A stretch of 64,000 nt of DNA from assembly GCA_964195995.1 (NCBI GenBank), contig CAXMQS010000092.1, positions 1 through 64,000 of the forward strand. Direction: 5' to 3'. The notes below the pieces were generated by a model, which ran no database searches, was not told where the DNA came from, and was given only the letters and a program-made list of their open reading frames with translations. This document shows positions 50,006-59,373 of this stretch, piece after piece (within the stretch, counting starts at the first letter, position 1; every line of letters begins with the position of its first letter). Source of the stretch: CAXMQS01 sp964195995. GTDB lineage: Bacteria; Actinomycetota; Acidimicrobiia; Spongiisociales; JAOTWH01. The translations under genes were made by a program, and so were the position numbers.

Positions 50006-50467
50006 ATGCATGTCGAATTGTCCCGTACCTATCCAGTGTCCCGCAAGAGAGGCTTCGACCGTTTCATGGACGTCAAGTCGTGGACGGACTGGACCACACT
50101 CGAAGTGACCAACTCCGAGGCGGCGGTGTGGGAGAAGCCAGGTGACACCATCCGCTATGCACGCAAGACCGCTCTCCCTGGATTCGCCATGAAGGGCGAA
50201 GGCGTGCTCAATGAGGTCGCAACGGACGTGTTGGTACGTATGACGATGACCACAGCTGGGCTACCGGCGATGCCCATCGAATGCCAATTCGCGCACGCCG
50301 GTCGCGGCGCCTTCACCCTCACCCTGACCATTGACACGGATGATCCCCCCGGCTTCTTCGAGGATGCCTTGCAACAGCTCCTCTTCGTCGAGACACTCAC
50401 GGCCCGAGACATGAGGCGGTGCCTGGACGGCTTGGAAAAGGTCCTGGCCAGAACTCCGGTGGGTTAG
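50006..50467 (+). CDS. SRPBCC (START-like) domain protein
   Basis: 153 residues, AAGGAGG upstream of the ATG at 50006. The pattern VELSRTYPVSRKRGFDRFMD / WTDWTTLEV and LPGFAMKGEGVLNEVATDVL followed by a C-terminal helix (LTARDMRRCLDGLEKVLAR) is the polyketide-cyclase/START-like SRPBCC fold that binds hydrophobic ligands. Ligand unknown. Last gene of the 49078-50467 cluster. Confidence 0.7.
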   Translation: MHVELSRTYPVSRKRGFDRFMDVKSWTDWTTLEVTNSEAAVWEKPGDTIRYARKTALPGFAMKGEGVLNEVATDVLVRMTMTTAGLPAMPIECQFAHAGRGAFTLTLTIDTDDPPGFFEDALQQLLFVETLTARDMRRCLDGLEKVLARTPVG

Positions 50468-50560
50468 CTCAGAAGAAGGAAGGAGCAGGTGCACCCCACC
50501 CATCTCCCGACTTGTCCTCATTGCGGCAACCCGGACGTGGAGCGACTACCAAGAGGCTGA

Positions 50561-51316
50561 TCAGCCGGCAGACCTACCGGGAACCTCCACATGGGAATCG
50601 ATGTTCGCCGACCACCGCAAATGGCTATCTGCGTCGAAGATGATGAAACCGTATTCGGGATAGGTATCTAGCCATTCGAGCGTGCGGACCTGATCTGAGA
50701 ACAGAGCCGTGGCCAAAGCGTCCGCCACCCCGAGCGCTGGACCGACGACGCTGACGCCGGTCACCGATGCTTCCGCGACCGCGGGCCCCCAGATGTGGTC
50801 GCCGCGCTCGTACGTTCCCGACGACGCCACGGCACCGCGATTGACGGAAACGATCGCTCCGATCGAGTCAGGCGCTTGCGGCAGACGAACACCGACCTGC
50901 CACGTCTCGTCGTCAGCCGGAGCGCCGCAACACAACACATCTCCCCCGGCGTAGATAGCGAAGTTCTCCGCACCGGCAGTCTGCAGCAGCAGGGCGGCCT
51001 CATCGACGCTCCACCCCTTCACGTACCCGGACGGATCGATGCTCGGGGAACCCGGTCTACGAATCGAGAACCTGCCCCCCGTCGTCTCCTCGAACTCCTC
51101 GCACAACGCAAGGACGTGCCGCACGTCGCGATCGGCGTCCTGCGGCGCCAGCTCACCGCGGCCAATGCGGGAGATCTGGCTGTTGGGTTTGAAGGTGGAG
51201 AACCGGTCCTCGACCCCGGCCCACCACGCGAACACGTCGTCGACCACCTCCGGATCGATTTCGTCATCGACGCGGACGGTGAACACCGTCCCCATTACAC
51301 CAGCGGTTGATCGCAT
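50561..51316 (-). CDS. apbE: FAD:protein FMN transferase ApbE
   Basis: 251 residues. ApbE family: MGTVFTVRVDD, FSTFKPNSQISRIGRG, IDPSGYVKGWSVDEAALLLQ, NFAIYAGGDVLCCG and GVSVVGPALGVADALATALF with the Mg-binding Asp. No lipoprotein signal or secretion signal is visible, so it would act in the cytoplasm or near the membrane. It covalently attaches FMN to Thr in target proteins. Its start overlaps the preceding FMN-binding-domain gene, the obvious substrate. Confidence 0.93.
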   Translation of the reverse strand: MRSTAGVMGTVFTVRVDDEIDPEVVDDVFAWWAGVEDRFSTFKPNSQISRIGRGELAPQDADRDVRHVLALCEEFEETTGGRFSIRRPGSPSIDPSGYVKGWSVDEAALLLQTAGAENFAIYAGGDVLCCGAPADDETWQVGVRLPQAPDSIGAIVSVNRGAVASSGTYERGDHIWGPAVAEASVTGVSVVGPALGVADALATALFSDQVRTLEWLDTYPEYGFIIFDADSHLRWSANIDSHVEVPGRSAG

Positions 51317-51807
51317 TTCGGCTCCAGACAGAAGTCGGTGCTCTGAAGGACGTCTCGCAGGGCCCGCGCCCAGCCGTAGGTGGTCTCGGTGGCCCCCGAC
51401 ACGACGTGGACCCTGAAGTGCTGGATCTCGAGGGCCTCGGCCCGCAGGATCTCATGAGCCTTGATGTTCGTCTCCTTGGCGCGAGTGGACGAGTGCGGGG
51501 TCCTGATCATCTCGATGTCTGTCATCACGTCCATGTCGAGAGTCACTTCGAGCTGCAAAACGCCCCGCCCAAAGCGGACGAAGCCGCTTTGGATTTTCTC
51601 TACGCCGGGAGGCAGCGGGGGGATCGTGGTCGTCGTCGGCGTGGGGAGTGTTGAGCGGACGCGGGTCGTCGAGGGCGGCACCTCGATCTCGACCTCGGCG
51701 ATCCTGGCCTCCAGTTCCTCAGGCGTGCTGGCGGGCGGACGAAACTTGAATGCGAACGAGATGGAGGTCAACGCGAGCACTCCAACGGCAGCGAGGCGAC
51801 GCAACAT
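51295..51807 (-). CDS. FMN-binding domain protein (ApbE substrate)
   Basis: 170 residues from the ATG at 51807. An N-terminal membrane anchor (LRRLAAVGVLALTSISFAF), a Pro/Thr-rich linker, then an FMN-binding domain ending in VVSGATETTYGWARALRDVL. SGATETT is the flavinylation motif; the second Thr should carry FMN through a phosphoester bond. It overlaps apbE by 22 bp and the ferric-reductase gene by 1 bp, so the three form an operon moving electrons across the membrane. Confidence 0.9.
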   Translation of the reverse strand: MLRRLAAVGVLALTSISFAFKFRPPASTPEELEARIAEVEIEVPPSTTRVRSTLPTPTTTTIPPLPPGVEKIQSGFVRFGRGVLQLEVTLDMDVMTDIEMIRTPHSSTRAKETNIKAHEILRAEALEIQHFRVHVVSGATETTYGWARALRDVLQSTDFCLEPKCDQPLV

Positions 51808-53183
51808 CAGTAGGTGAAGCTCTCTAGGTGGATGCGATCGGAGGGGACCCCGGCAAGCCTGAGGCCGCGCCTCGCGGACGCGACGAGGGGCGGCGACCCG
51901 ATCACGAACACATCGCGTTCGCACACGTCGGGCACACTCTCCAGCAAAGCGTCCGGGACGAAAGGATTGACGCCGTCGCCAACGCGGCTGTAGGACATGA
52001 GAAGCTCGAAACCCATCTCCGAGCTGAGCCGCTCCAGGTCAGCCCGGAAGACGGCGTCGTCGGGTGTCGGGTTGCGGTATATGAGCGTGACGTCCTGTGG
52101 GCGATCGAGATCCTCGACCAGTCCCCGAAAGGGCGTGATCCCTATCCCGCTGGCGATGAAGAGCATCTTGCGATCTGTAGGAAGGGCATCGAGAAAGCCC
52201 CCGTATGGACCCTCCACGGCAACCCGCGTTCCCACGGCGATCGTCTGCAGCCGGGCCGTGTGGTCGCCAAGCGCCTTTACGGTGAACCGCAGCGAGCGCC
52301 CATCGGGTGGAGCCGACACCGAGAAGGGATGTGCCTTCCACCAACGGCGCCTGTCCAGCACCCGCAGCAGGAAGAACTGACCGGCCTGAGCCCGCATGCG
52401 CTCAAGACCCTGACCCTCGACCACGAGCGTCACTACACCTGCGCTCTCCGCCTCGACCGCAGCGATACGGAGACGGTGGCGAGCAAGCCGCCACACAAGA
52501 GCGATCCACCGAAAGCCAAAGACCAGGATCGAGACCGCCGTCCACAGCACGACCCAGTAGGCGAAGGCCCAGCCATCGAGCACGAAGTCGGCGCCGATGG
52601 CGGTCTGATGGCCGAATGCCAGGGCCGCGGCGGCGTAGGTGGCGAGATGGATCAGCCACCAGACCTCGTATGGCAGGCGACGACGCGCCGCCCGGACCGA
52701 CACAACGATTACAACACCGAACAGTCCGAAGCCGATAATGGCCCCGATCAGGTAGTCGTAGTTCCGCACGTAGTCCACGATCTGATCCCAAATCGAGATC
52801 CCTGTGTCGCGCGCTAGCCCAATGGTGGATGCGAGCACGTGCGTCACCATCAACCAGGCAGCGGTGAAGCCGGTCAAACGATGAGCCCGCATCATCTGGT
52901 CCATCCCGTAGCGTCGCTCCAGCCACGGAGCCCGGGACACCAGCACCAGACCGAGCATGACCGCCAGGGCCGTATAGAGGCCCGTCAGTTGGCCGATCGA
53001 AACCAACCACTCGTCGAAGTTGCCCGATCGACCGAGTCCGTCGTGACGAAACCACATCCAGGTGACGACGGCCACGTTGATCGCGACCACGAAGACGGCG
53101 TCGTAGGAGGCCAAGGGAGATGGCCGCGGGCGCGCCGGGTGAGCGACGGAGCTCGGAGGGCGGGAGCGGTTCAGGGTGGTCAC
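51807..53183 (-). CDS. Ferric-reductase-like transmembrane oxidoreductase
   Basis: 458 residues from a GTG at 53183. The N-terminal half holds about six membrane helices with the His pattern of ferric reductase/NOX-type haem b domains (MMRAHRLTGF, MVTHVLAST, WWLIHLATYAAA). The cytoplasmic half is an FNR-like domain: HPFSVSAPP (FAD), GPYGGFLDA and GIGITPFRGLVEDL (NAD). Together with the FMN protein and ApbE it forms an extracytosolic flavin-based electron transfer system. Upstream TAGCCT (minus strand, ~10 bases from GTG) could be its -10 box. Confidence 0.9.
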   Translation of the reverse strand: MTTLNRSRPPSSVAHPARPRPSPLASYDAVFVVAINVAVVTWMWFRHDGLGRSGNFDEWLVSIGQLTGLYTALAVMLGLVLVSRAPWLERRYGMDQMMRAHRLTGFTAAWLMVTHVLASTIGLARDTGISIWDQIVDYVRNYDYLIGAIIGFGLFGVVIVVSVRAARRRLPYEVWWLIHLATYAAAALAFGHQTAIGADFVLDGWAFAYWVVLWTAVSILVFGFRWIALVWRLARHRLRIAAVEAESAGVVTLVVEGQGLERMRAQAGQFFLLRVLDRRRWWKAHPFSVSAPPDGRSLRFTVKALGDHTARLQTIAVGTRVAVEGPYGGFLDALPTDRKMLFIASGIGITPFRGLVEDLDRPQDVTLIYRNPTPDDAVFRADLERLSSEMGFELLMSYSRVGDGVNPFVPDALLESVPDVCERDVFVIGSPPLVASARRGLRLAGVPSDRIHLESFTY

Positions 53184-53394
53184 ATCGCGCAGAAGGCTAT
53201 TCGCCGGTAGCGATGACTCTTGTCAGGGCGCTTTTGCCTTCCTCCCGAAGTCCGAGTTCAGCATGGACGCTCTCGAAGGGCTGTGGCGGAAGATCAGCAG
53301 CTAGAAAGAGCTGTCAAGGGAAGTAGTTCTCGGCGCCCGGAGCGGGGCTCTAACCCTCACGCCCACCATCGGTGTCTGGGGATAGCCGCCCCAT

Positions 53395-54129
53395 TCACGG
53401 GTTGCGACGAAAGAGACCTCTTACGGCGCGGAACGGCGCTCCGAACGCATACATCCCTGACCTGATGGCGGCGTTGTGGCGGATGTTCTTGATCTGTGAC
53501 CATTGGCGCTTGGGGTCCACGCACACGACCTCCTGAGAGACCTGTTCGTCGCCTCCGAAGTGAGCTGCGACAGATCGCAGGGTGTACTGCCACATCTTGT
53601 CTTCCTTCCGGCCGGCGAACAGCGCGAACGCTGCCTCGTAGATCGGATCTCCTGTCCTCATCAGCACCTGTACTTGAGCCTTGGTGGCATCTTCGTCCTC
53701 GAAGGCGCTGAACGTGATCCAGCCCGCGAAAGGATGGCCCTGCGGCGTCATGAAGGTGAACGAACGCTCGTCTGCGAAGACGACCATCACTCCGGTAGAC
53801 AGCTTCACCCCACCCTGGGAGGAGTTGATGACCGCAACGTCACCCGCGTTCAGTTTGCTGAACGGCGTGTACAGATTGTCTTTTGGCGGCCAGAACGAGG
53901 AATAGTTCTCCTTCCAGGACCCGATGACTTCTTCGGGAGTCGCCGATTCGCTGACCTGTACCCGGTACGTCTTCTGCCACATCTTCCCGAAGCCCTGGAG
54001 AGCGCCTGCCAGCTGCCGGCCCTCCACATTGAGATTGAGCGCCTCCGCGGGGAGACCCGAGACCTCCAGACCCTCTGTCGGCTTGGCCCACCCCTCGTCC
54101 GGTTGTGCGTTGTCCTCTTCGTTGCTCAT
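53395..54129 (-). CDS. Hypothetical protein, weakly DUF1990/SRPBCC-like
   Basis: 244 residues from the ATG at 54129, with AAGGAGG about 12 bases upstream; an earlier in-frame codon overlaps the STAS gene. The middle (NAGDVAVINSSQGGVKLSTG, FADERSFTFMTPQGHPFAGW) resembles lipid-binding-like DUF1990 proteins, weakly. No signal peptide. C-terminal MYAFGAPFRAVRGLFRRNP may be amphipathic. It follows the STAS gene (22-bp gap) and may be part of the stress-signalling operon. Between it and the ferric-reductase start lies 211 bp without a recognisable gene. Confidence 0.55.
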   Translation of the reverse strand: MSNEEDNAQPDEGWAKPTEGLEVSGLPAEALNLNVEGRQLAGALQGFGKMWQKTYRVQVSESATPEEVIGSWKENYSSFWPPKDNLYTPFSKLNAGDVAVINSSQGGVKLSTGVMVVFADERSFTFMTPQGHPFAGWITFSAFEDEDATKAQVQVLMRTGDPIYEAAFALFAGRKEDKMWQYTLRSVAAHFGGDEQVSQEVVCVDPKRQWSQIKNIRHNAAIRSGMYAFGAPFRAVRGLFRRNP

Positions 54130-54151
54130 CTGGGTCTTGTCCTCCTTATGG

Positions 54152-54499
54152 TCAACCGGCACTCAGCGCGTCGGCCTCGCTGCCGTAAACGACTATCGCT
54201 TCATCGATTCTCGTCAGCTGAAAGATCTCCCGGTAGTGGTCTGTGAGTCCGTAGGCGCATAGCCGTTGCTTGTTGCGGTTGGCTCGGATCAACATCGTGA
54301 CCAGCAAGCCGATCCCAGAGCTGTTCATGTACTCAAGGCCGGTGAAGTTCAAGATCACTGAAACCACCCCGTCGGCGCTGGCCTCTTCATAGGCCGCGAC
54401 CAGAGCCTGGTCCGCCGTGGCGTCGACCTCTCCGCTGATGTCGATCACGGCGGCCGACTCACTCGGTCGGCGCACCTCCAGGGTTAGCTTTTCGGTCAT
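54152..54499 (-). CDS. STAS-domain anti-anti-sigma factor
   Basis: 115 residues, AGGGAGG before the ATG. STAS fold: AAVIDISGEVDATADQALVA and ILNFTGLEYMNSSGIGLLVT with the phosphorylatable Ser in MNSSGIG. This is the RsbV/SpoIIAA type: when dephosphorylated it binds the anti-sigma kinase and frees a sigma factor. The neighbouring RsbU/RsbW fusion (54609-57404) is the probable partner phosphatase and kinase. Confidence 0.93.
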   Translation of the reverse strand: MTEKLTLEVRRPSESAAVIDISGEVDATADQALVAAYEEASADGVVSVILNFTGLEYMNSSGIGLLVTMLIRANRNKQRLCAYGLTDHYREIFQLTRIDEAIVVYGSEADALSAG

Positions 54500-54608
54500 T
54501 CATCCCTCCCTTTCTGAGAGTGAGCTCTCGCGAGCTTCGGTCATTGAGCTGCGTTGGGTCGAAGCGTGGCCGCAGTACAGCCTGAAAGCGTCGAGGTTGC
54601 CGAGCGAA

Positions 54609-57404
54609 CTACCCATGAAGATGCACCACGAGTTCGACTGTCGTATGGGTCTCACCTGCGGCGGTGCGCACCTCATCGACCATGTTCTCGATGAGCAGAA
54701 GACCCCAGCCGCGCGGGCTCCGCTCCCCGCTGAGACGCTCTTCTAGATCGGGCGATTGGGACTCGAGCACCCCCTCGAGGTGGCCGGTATCTGTGATCGA
54801 GACGAACAGCCGCCCGGGTGCGGTCGCCACCAGGAAGTGGACGGGTAGCTCCGGGCGGTTCTTGTTGCCGTGCTCGACCGCGTTGAGCGTCGCTTCGGCA
54901 ACCGCTGTCTCGAGGCGTTCTCTTTGCTGGTCGTCGATCAGCGCGCCGACGACGTTACCGACTCGCTGTGAGGCGATCCGATCTGCTCCAGCCTCACTGC
55001 TCAGCGTGAACTCGTCCACCACGACTCGACCCGACGGTGGTGCGGGGTCAGTTGCCGCGCCGAGGCGGCGCAAGGCGACCAACGTGACATCGTCCTCGAG
55101 GCCGTTGGCGGGCGCGGTGAACTCTGCCAGTTCTGCCATCAGATCGGCGAGCAAGCCTTGGGTGGTGGCGTGTCGATCTCGGATCCACGACATCAGGCGT
55201 GGCTTGCCGAACATCTGCCCAGCCAGATCGTGAGCCTCGGTGAGCCCGTCGCTATAGAGCAGCAGGCTCTCGCCCGGTTGGATCACCACCTCGACCTCTT
55301 CGTACTCCATCCCAGGCATCAGCCCGAGAGGCATTCCGGTTGCTTTGACCTCCCGAATCTCGTCCGACCAGATGAGCGGGAGGTTGTGGCCCGCGTTGGC
55401 GTAGGAGAGGACACCGCTCACGGGATCGACCACCGCGTATAGGCACGTTACGAACATGCTCTCCGGAGTATCCGGCACCAACAGATCGTTGACGCGTTCT
55501 AGCACGCGCCCCGGCTCGCGAGTGCCCGACGCGGTGGCAACACCGCGCAGCATGCTCCGACAGGTTGCCATCACCATGGCGGCAGGGACCCCCTTGCCGG
55601 AGACGTCCGCGACGACCACCGCCCACCTGCCATCGGGAAGCTCAATGAAGTCGTAAAGGTCTCCGCTGACCTCGCGCGCCGGCTGATAGTGCGCGGCAAG
55701 CTCCCAGCCTTCCAGTTGGGGCAGATCCTTGGGCAGGAGGTCGCGTTGGATGCTCTCGGCCAGCTGCAATTCCTGCTGCAGGCGTTGCCTCTCCGCGGCC
55801 TGCTCAGCTTGTTGCTCAACGAGTTGGGCATAGCGAATGACCGGGGCTGCACTCTCGGCAAGCCGGCGAAGAAGCTGATGATCAAGGCCGGAGTAGTCAC
55901 GATCGCCGAGCCGCGGTCCCAGCTGCAGGACGCCGACGAGCTCCTTGTGGCTGACAAGGGGAACCACGAGATCGACGCCCTTGGTCACCAGCGCCGTCGC
56001 CGCAGCATGGCTCTGGGCACTCAGCGGGATCGGACTATTTCCGGCGTCTAGATAGACATCGGCCAGAGCACGATGCTCGACGGATTCCTCATCGCCAACC
56101 AATTCGACATAGAGGTCGACCGCCGATGGGCTGAGCGTCTCCCCAACCACCTCCAGAAGATCCCGCTCGAGCTCCGCCACATCAGACTGATCTCTGATTC
56201 GCTCGGCGAAGGCATCGACCGTGCGGTCGGCGTTGTACTTCTGGCGATAGAACCGCCTGTCGACCTGCGATTGCACTCTGGTTCGCAGCGGCTGGAAGAG
56301 GCCAACCATGAGCATGCCGGTCAGGGCCACGCCAAACCCTGGGCCGATAGTGCTCTCGGCGAGGTTGCCGGCGATGACGGCGGCGACGACGAGCGCCAGG
56401 CCGATGACCCCCGTCAACGTGCCGTAGACAAGGGCCCTGTTGAGGATCAAGTCCATGTCCCACAACCGGTACCGAGTTACCGACACGACGATCGACACCG
56501 GGAAGAGGATGACCGCCAGGGTAAGAAGGCTCAGCAGGTTGAGGTCGTAGATGGCTTGGAGGCGGGGGGTTACCACCACAAGGCCGAGGTCGAAGTTCTG
56601 GGAGAGATCCGGGTCGATGATCCAGATGAGACCAAAGACCGCGACCACAGTGAAGAGCGAGATCACTACCAGACGAGTCTGACTTCTCACGTGCGCGTTC
56701 GACACCCTGAAGTAGCGGTAGATCTGAGCTACGACCACCGCCAACGCCAGGCCCAACGTCCACACCACCTGAAGGCTCTCGGGCCACTCGGCGACGTCGA
56801 AGATCGCAACGCCCGGGAAGATGGCCCACAGAACGACCTCGGCGCTGAAGAGCACCGCGACCACGCGCATCCATTTAGCGGCGAACCGGCCTTCAGGGAA
56901 CAGGAAGGCGAAGAGAACGATGGCGACTCCGGCGATGGAACGCCAGAACTCGGGACCGGCGTCGAATACGCCCAAGGAGTGGACGGCCACCTCCCAGTCG
57001 GGCCTGGTCTGAGCGAGGACGCTGGAGGGCGCGAACAACGCTGCACCTGCGGCGAGCAGGGTTGCCGAACTGAGGGTCGCCACCCAATCGCGAGACTTCC
57101 TTAGGAAGAGAAGCGCGCCGGTGACGAAGAACAAGACAAACCCGGATACGTGCACAGCGATCTGCCCTGCCTTGAGCACATCGGCGCCGAGGAGCCGCTC
57201 CTCGAGTTGTCGCGCCAACTCTGGCTGAACGGCAAGGGCTCCCTGAGACTCCACAAGTCCGAGATCTCCCCCGAAGAAGGCGTCGAAGCTGGCGGCGGCG
57301 ACGGCGGTTACCAGAGCCGCCAGGGCAAACCATCCGGCCCTCACCAACCACAGGCTGGGTCCCTCGAGCGTGGTCGCTCGATCAACGACCAGGGAGGTGG
57401 TCAT
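54609..57404 (-). CDS. Membrane RsbU phosphatase-RsbW kinase fusion
   Basis: 931 residues. N-terminal ~370 residues are membrane-embedded (about nine to ten helices). A GAF domain (~410-540) is followed by a coiled coil (EQQAEQAAERQRLQQELQLA), a PP2C/SpoIIE phosphatase (~560-770; VSGDLYDFIELPDGRWAVVV, ADVSGKGVPAAMVMA, LYSDGLTEAHD) and a C-terminal HATPase of the RsbW type (EATLNAVEHGNKN, SPRGWGLLLIENMVDEV). Phosphatase and anti-sigma kinase are thus in one membrane sensor. Overlaps the PspC/CxxCH gene by 4 bp. AAGGAG lies seven bases before the start. Confidence 0.9.
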   Translation of the reverse strand: MTTSLVVDRATTLEGPSLWLVRAGWFALAALVTAVAAASFDAFFGGDLGLVESQGALAVQPELARQLEERLLGADVLKAGQIAVHVSGFVLFFVTGALLFLRKSRDWVATLSSATLLAAGAALFAPSSVLAQTRPDWEVAVHSLGVFDAGPEFWRSIAGVAIVLFAFLFPEGRFAAKWMRVVAVLFSAEVVLWAIFPGVAIFDVAEWPESLQVVWTLGLALAVVVAQIYRYFRVSNAHVRSQTRLVVISLFTVVAVFGLIWIIDPDLSQNFDLGLVVVTPRLQAIYDLNLLSLLTLAVILFPVSIVVSVTRYRLWDMDLILNRALVYGTLTGVIGLALVVAAVIAGNLAESTIGPGFGVALTGMLMVGLFQPLRTRVQSQVDRRFYRQKYNADRTVDAFAERIRDQSDVAELERDLLEVVGETLSPSAVDLYVELVGDEESVEHRALADVYLDAGNSPIPLSAQSHAAATALVTKGVDLVVPLVSHKELVGVLQLGPRLGDRDYSGLDHQLLRRLAESAAPVIRYAQLVEQQAEQAAERQRLQQELQLAESIQRDLLPKDLPQLEGWELAAHYQPAREVSGDLYDFIELPDGRWAVVVADVSGKGVPAAMVMATCRSMLRGVATASGTREPGRVLERVNDLLVPDTPESMFVTCLYAVVDPVSGVLSYANAGHNLPLIWSDEIREVKATGMPLGLMPGMEYEEVEVVIQPGESLLLYSDGLTEAHDLAGQMFGKPRLMSWIRDRHATTQGLLADLMAELAEFTAPANGLEDDVTLVALRRLGAATDPAPPSGRVVVDEFTLSSEAGADRIASQRVGNVVGALIDDQQRERLETAVAEATLNAVEHGNKNRPELPVHFLVATAPGRLFVSITDTGHLEGVLESQSPDLEERLSGERSPRGWGLLLIENMVDEVRTAAGETHTTVELVVHLHG

Positions 57405-58873
57405 GGGCCTACTCCTTGAGGTCGGGTGAGGCTCACGAGGCGCGCCATGTCATCTTCATCGAGGACGAAAAGCTCAGGGTGGTCCTGTCTGAAACCGTCC
57501 GACATGGCATAGTCGCCAAACGGCACTGCCGAGTCGCCGGCGGCCTCGATTGCCGGTTCGACCGTCGGCATATCGTGGCACTCGCCGCAGAACGGAGCAT
57601 GAAAGCGGACACCTTCGTCTTCAGAAAAGTAGTGGTGCGTCCGCCAGTCGATCACCGGGGCCTGTTCATCGCCGGTGCTGTGGCATTCGAGACAGCTGCC
57701 CTGGGATGCCGATTCGATGGTGTGAGGTACCGGCGGCGCGATCGAGTCTGCAATTTCGGTGCTGCAAACACCGAGCAGCAAGGCAAGGACGAGCGCCGGT
57801 GCCATGACTGCGACCCGTGAACGTCGCGTTGCCAAGGCCGGGGAAACCACACCGGTAGGCGTGGCAGTGACATCGCCGGACGCCTCCAGCGGGATACGAA
57901 CCCACAGGACGACGTAGAAAAGAACGCCCACCAGGACGAAGGAGCTCAGAATGAAGAGGATTCGTACAAAGAGGACCGTTACTCCGAGATAGCGGGCAAC
58001 GCCGGAGGCCACCCCGCCGATGCGGCGGCCACGGCGTGCCCGCCGCAGCTCTGGCGCAACGGGCGTATCCGGGCTCGTTTCTTGCTCCGCCACGACGGGG
58101 CTGCGAGCTTCCCGGAGACGAGCCCGTTCCGCTGTCACCAACCAGGCGACCGCCCATATCAGCACGAGGATGCCACCCACGTAAGGACGGGCTGACGCAT
58201 CGAACCGGAACCTCAACGAAGCGACCCCATAAACCAGCATTGAGACACCCGTCGTCCATGCCGCCAGGGGCCACCCCTTCACCCGCAAAGCAGCGAGGTA
58301 GCCGGTCGCCAGGATCGACAGACCGAAAGCAGCCATTCCTCCCCAATGGCTTTGATGGAAGCGCACGTTGTTGGCGGCCTTGTCGAACTCCTCGGAGAAG
58401 GCGATGAGGGCAGGAAGGGTCAACATCACCATGAGGAAGAGGAGTCCACCGGCCGGACTTAGCCGGGGTCGGAAGATCTCCTGCCGCGACGGATGCAGCA
58501 TCGCGATCGTCGCCGCGGGGACCAGATAGATCAGCGTCGTCCACTCCCATCCGGTCGAGGCGGTCACCACAGCCGTGAGAATCAAGACGACGGCAACCGC
58601 CTGCTGCATGCCGGCGATGTGGCGTTCGGGCGATCGCAGCTGGACGATCACACCTACCAGGACCATCGCCAGCAGCATGCCGAACGTGATCTCGTGCACG
58701 CGATGGGAGATGTTGTCGTCGAAGTCGACGAACCACCCCAGGAACAGGGAGCTGAACGGGCTGAACAGGTAGAGGAAGGCCGCGAAAGCGACCGACAACG
58801 ACACGAAGGCCGTGCGGCGTCGATCAGTCGTGCCATGCTCGAGTGTTGACTCGGCTGTGGGCTGGGCGTCCAT
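57401..58873 (-). CDS. Membrane protein with PspC domain and two CxxCH haem motifs
   Basis: 490 residues. About seven to eight membrane helices (1-260), then a PspC-like domain (~272-335: LRRARRGRRIGGVASGVARY, with a membrane helix and VLWVRIP). After another helix comes a C-terminal exported segment with CLECH (Cys394-His398) and CGECH (Cys429-His433), so two c-type haems are expected. PspC relates to envelope stress, haems to redox. The gene overlaps the RsbU/RsbW fusion (ATGA), implying a joint sensing role. I know no described protein with this arrangement. Confidence 0.8.
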   Translation of the reverse strand: MDAQPTAESTLEHGTTDRRRTAFVSLSVAFAAFLYLFSPFSSLFLGWFVDFDDNISHRVHEITFGMLLAMVLVGVIVQLRSPERHIAGMQQAVAVVLILTAVVTASTGWEWTTLIYLVPAATIAMLHPSRQEIFRPRLSPAGGLLFLMVMLTLPALIAFSEEFDKAANNVRFHQSHWGGMAAFGLSILATGYLAALRVKGWPLAAWTTGVSMLVYGVASLRFRFDASARPYVGGILVLIWAVAWLVTAERARLREARSPVVAEQETSPDTPVAPELRRARRGRRIGGVASGVARYLGVTVLFVRILFILSSFVLVGVLFYVVLWVRIPLEASGDVTATPTGVVSPALATRRSRVAVMAPALVLALLLGVCSTEIADSIAPPVPHTIESASQGSCLECHSTGDEQAPVIDWRTHHYFSEDEGVRFHAPFCGECHDMPTVEPAIEAAGDSAVPFGDYAMSDGFRQDHPELFVLDEDDMARLVSLTRPQGVGP

Positions 58874-58894
58874 AGTCTCGGCGATACTCCCCTG

Positions 58895-59323
58895 TTACCT
58901 CACCGTAACCGTTATCTCGTCCGTCAGGTCCAGAGCGGTGTGGCTTCCGTCGGCGACCTGGAGGCACAACGTGTGTTCACCGGGCTCAAGATCGAGAAGT
59001 GCCGTCTCTTGTCCTCCTCCGAAGTGGAGATGTTCATCGTCGGCGGCGACCGTCAGGCGGGGCTGCACGCACGGCCGATCGATGATGATGTGGAAATGGC
59101 CACGCCCCTCGCCCACTCCCTCGCTTGCCGGCTCGACGATGAACCCCTCGGCACCCATGTCGACCGGGACCGGACTGACGACTACCGCTCCATCGCGGGG
59201 CTCCTCGAAGAATACCTTTCCATCGCTAACGCCAGCGACGATTGCGCAGGCCGGGGTCAACAAGACCAGCAGAAACCCCGCCATGATGTGCTCCTTCGCC
59301 CCTAACCGTGTACCGATTCCCAT
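58895..59323 (-). CDS. DUF4399-like secreted or lipoprotein
   Basis: 142 residues from the ATG at 59323, with AGGAGG five bases upstream. The N-terminus (IMAGFLLVLLTPACAIVAG) is an export signal with a possible lipobox TPAC. GRGHFHIIIDRPCVQP and HLHFGGGQETALLDLEPGEH, then VADGSHTAL, match DUF4399, a His-rich beta domain probably binding metal. It precedes the PspC/CxxCH gene by 21 bp and could be the first gene of that operon. Confidence 0.75.
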   Translation of the reverse strand: MGIGTRLGAKEHIMAGFLLVLLTPACAIVAGVSDGKVFFEEPRDGAVVVSPVPVDMGAEGFIVEPASEGVGEGRGHFHIIIDRPCVQPRLTVAADDEHLHFGGGQETALLDLEPGEHTLCLQVADGSHTALDLTDEITVTVR

Positions 59324-59373
59324 CGAAACCTCCTGGTTTGTCGCCTCACTATCGGTTAGTGGCGTCTGCTAGG

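Noticed and set aside
53184..53394. Possible small gene between the ferric reductase and the DUF1990-like gene
   Set aside because: Short frames exist but none has a ribosome site or protein-like composition; treated as non-coding.
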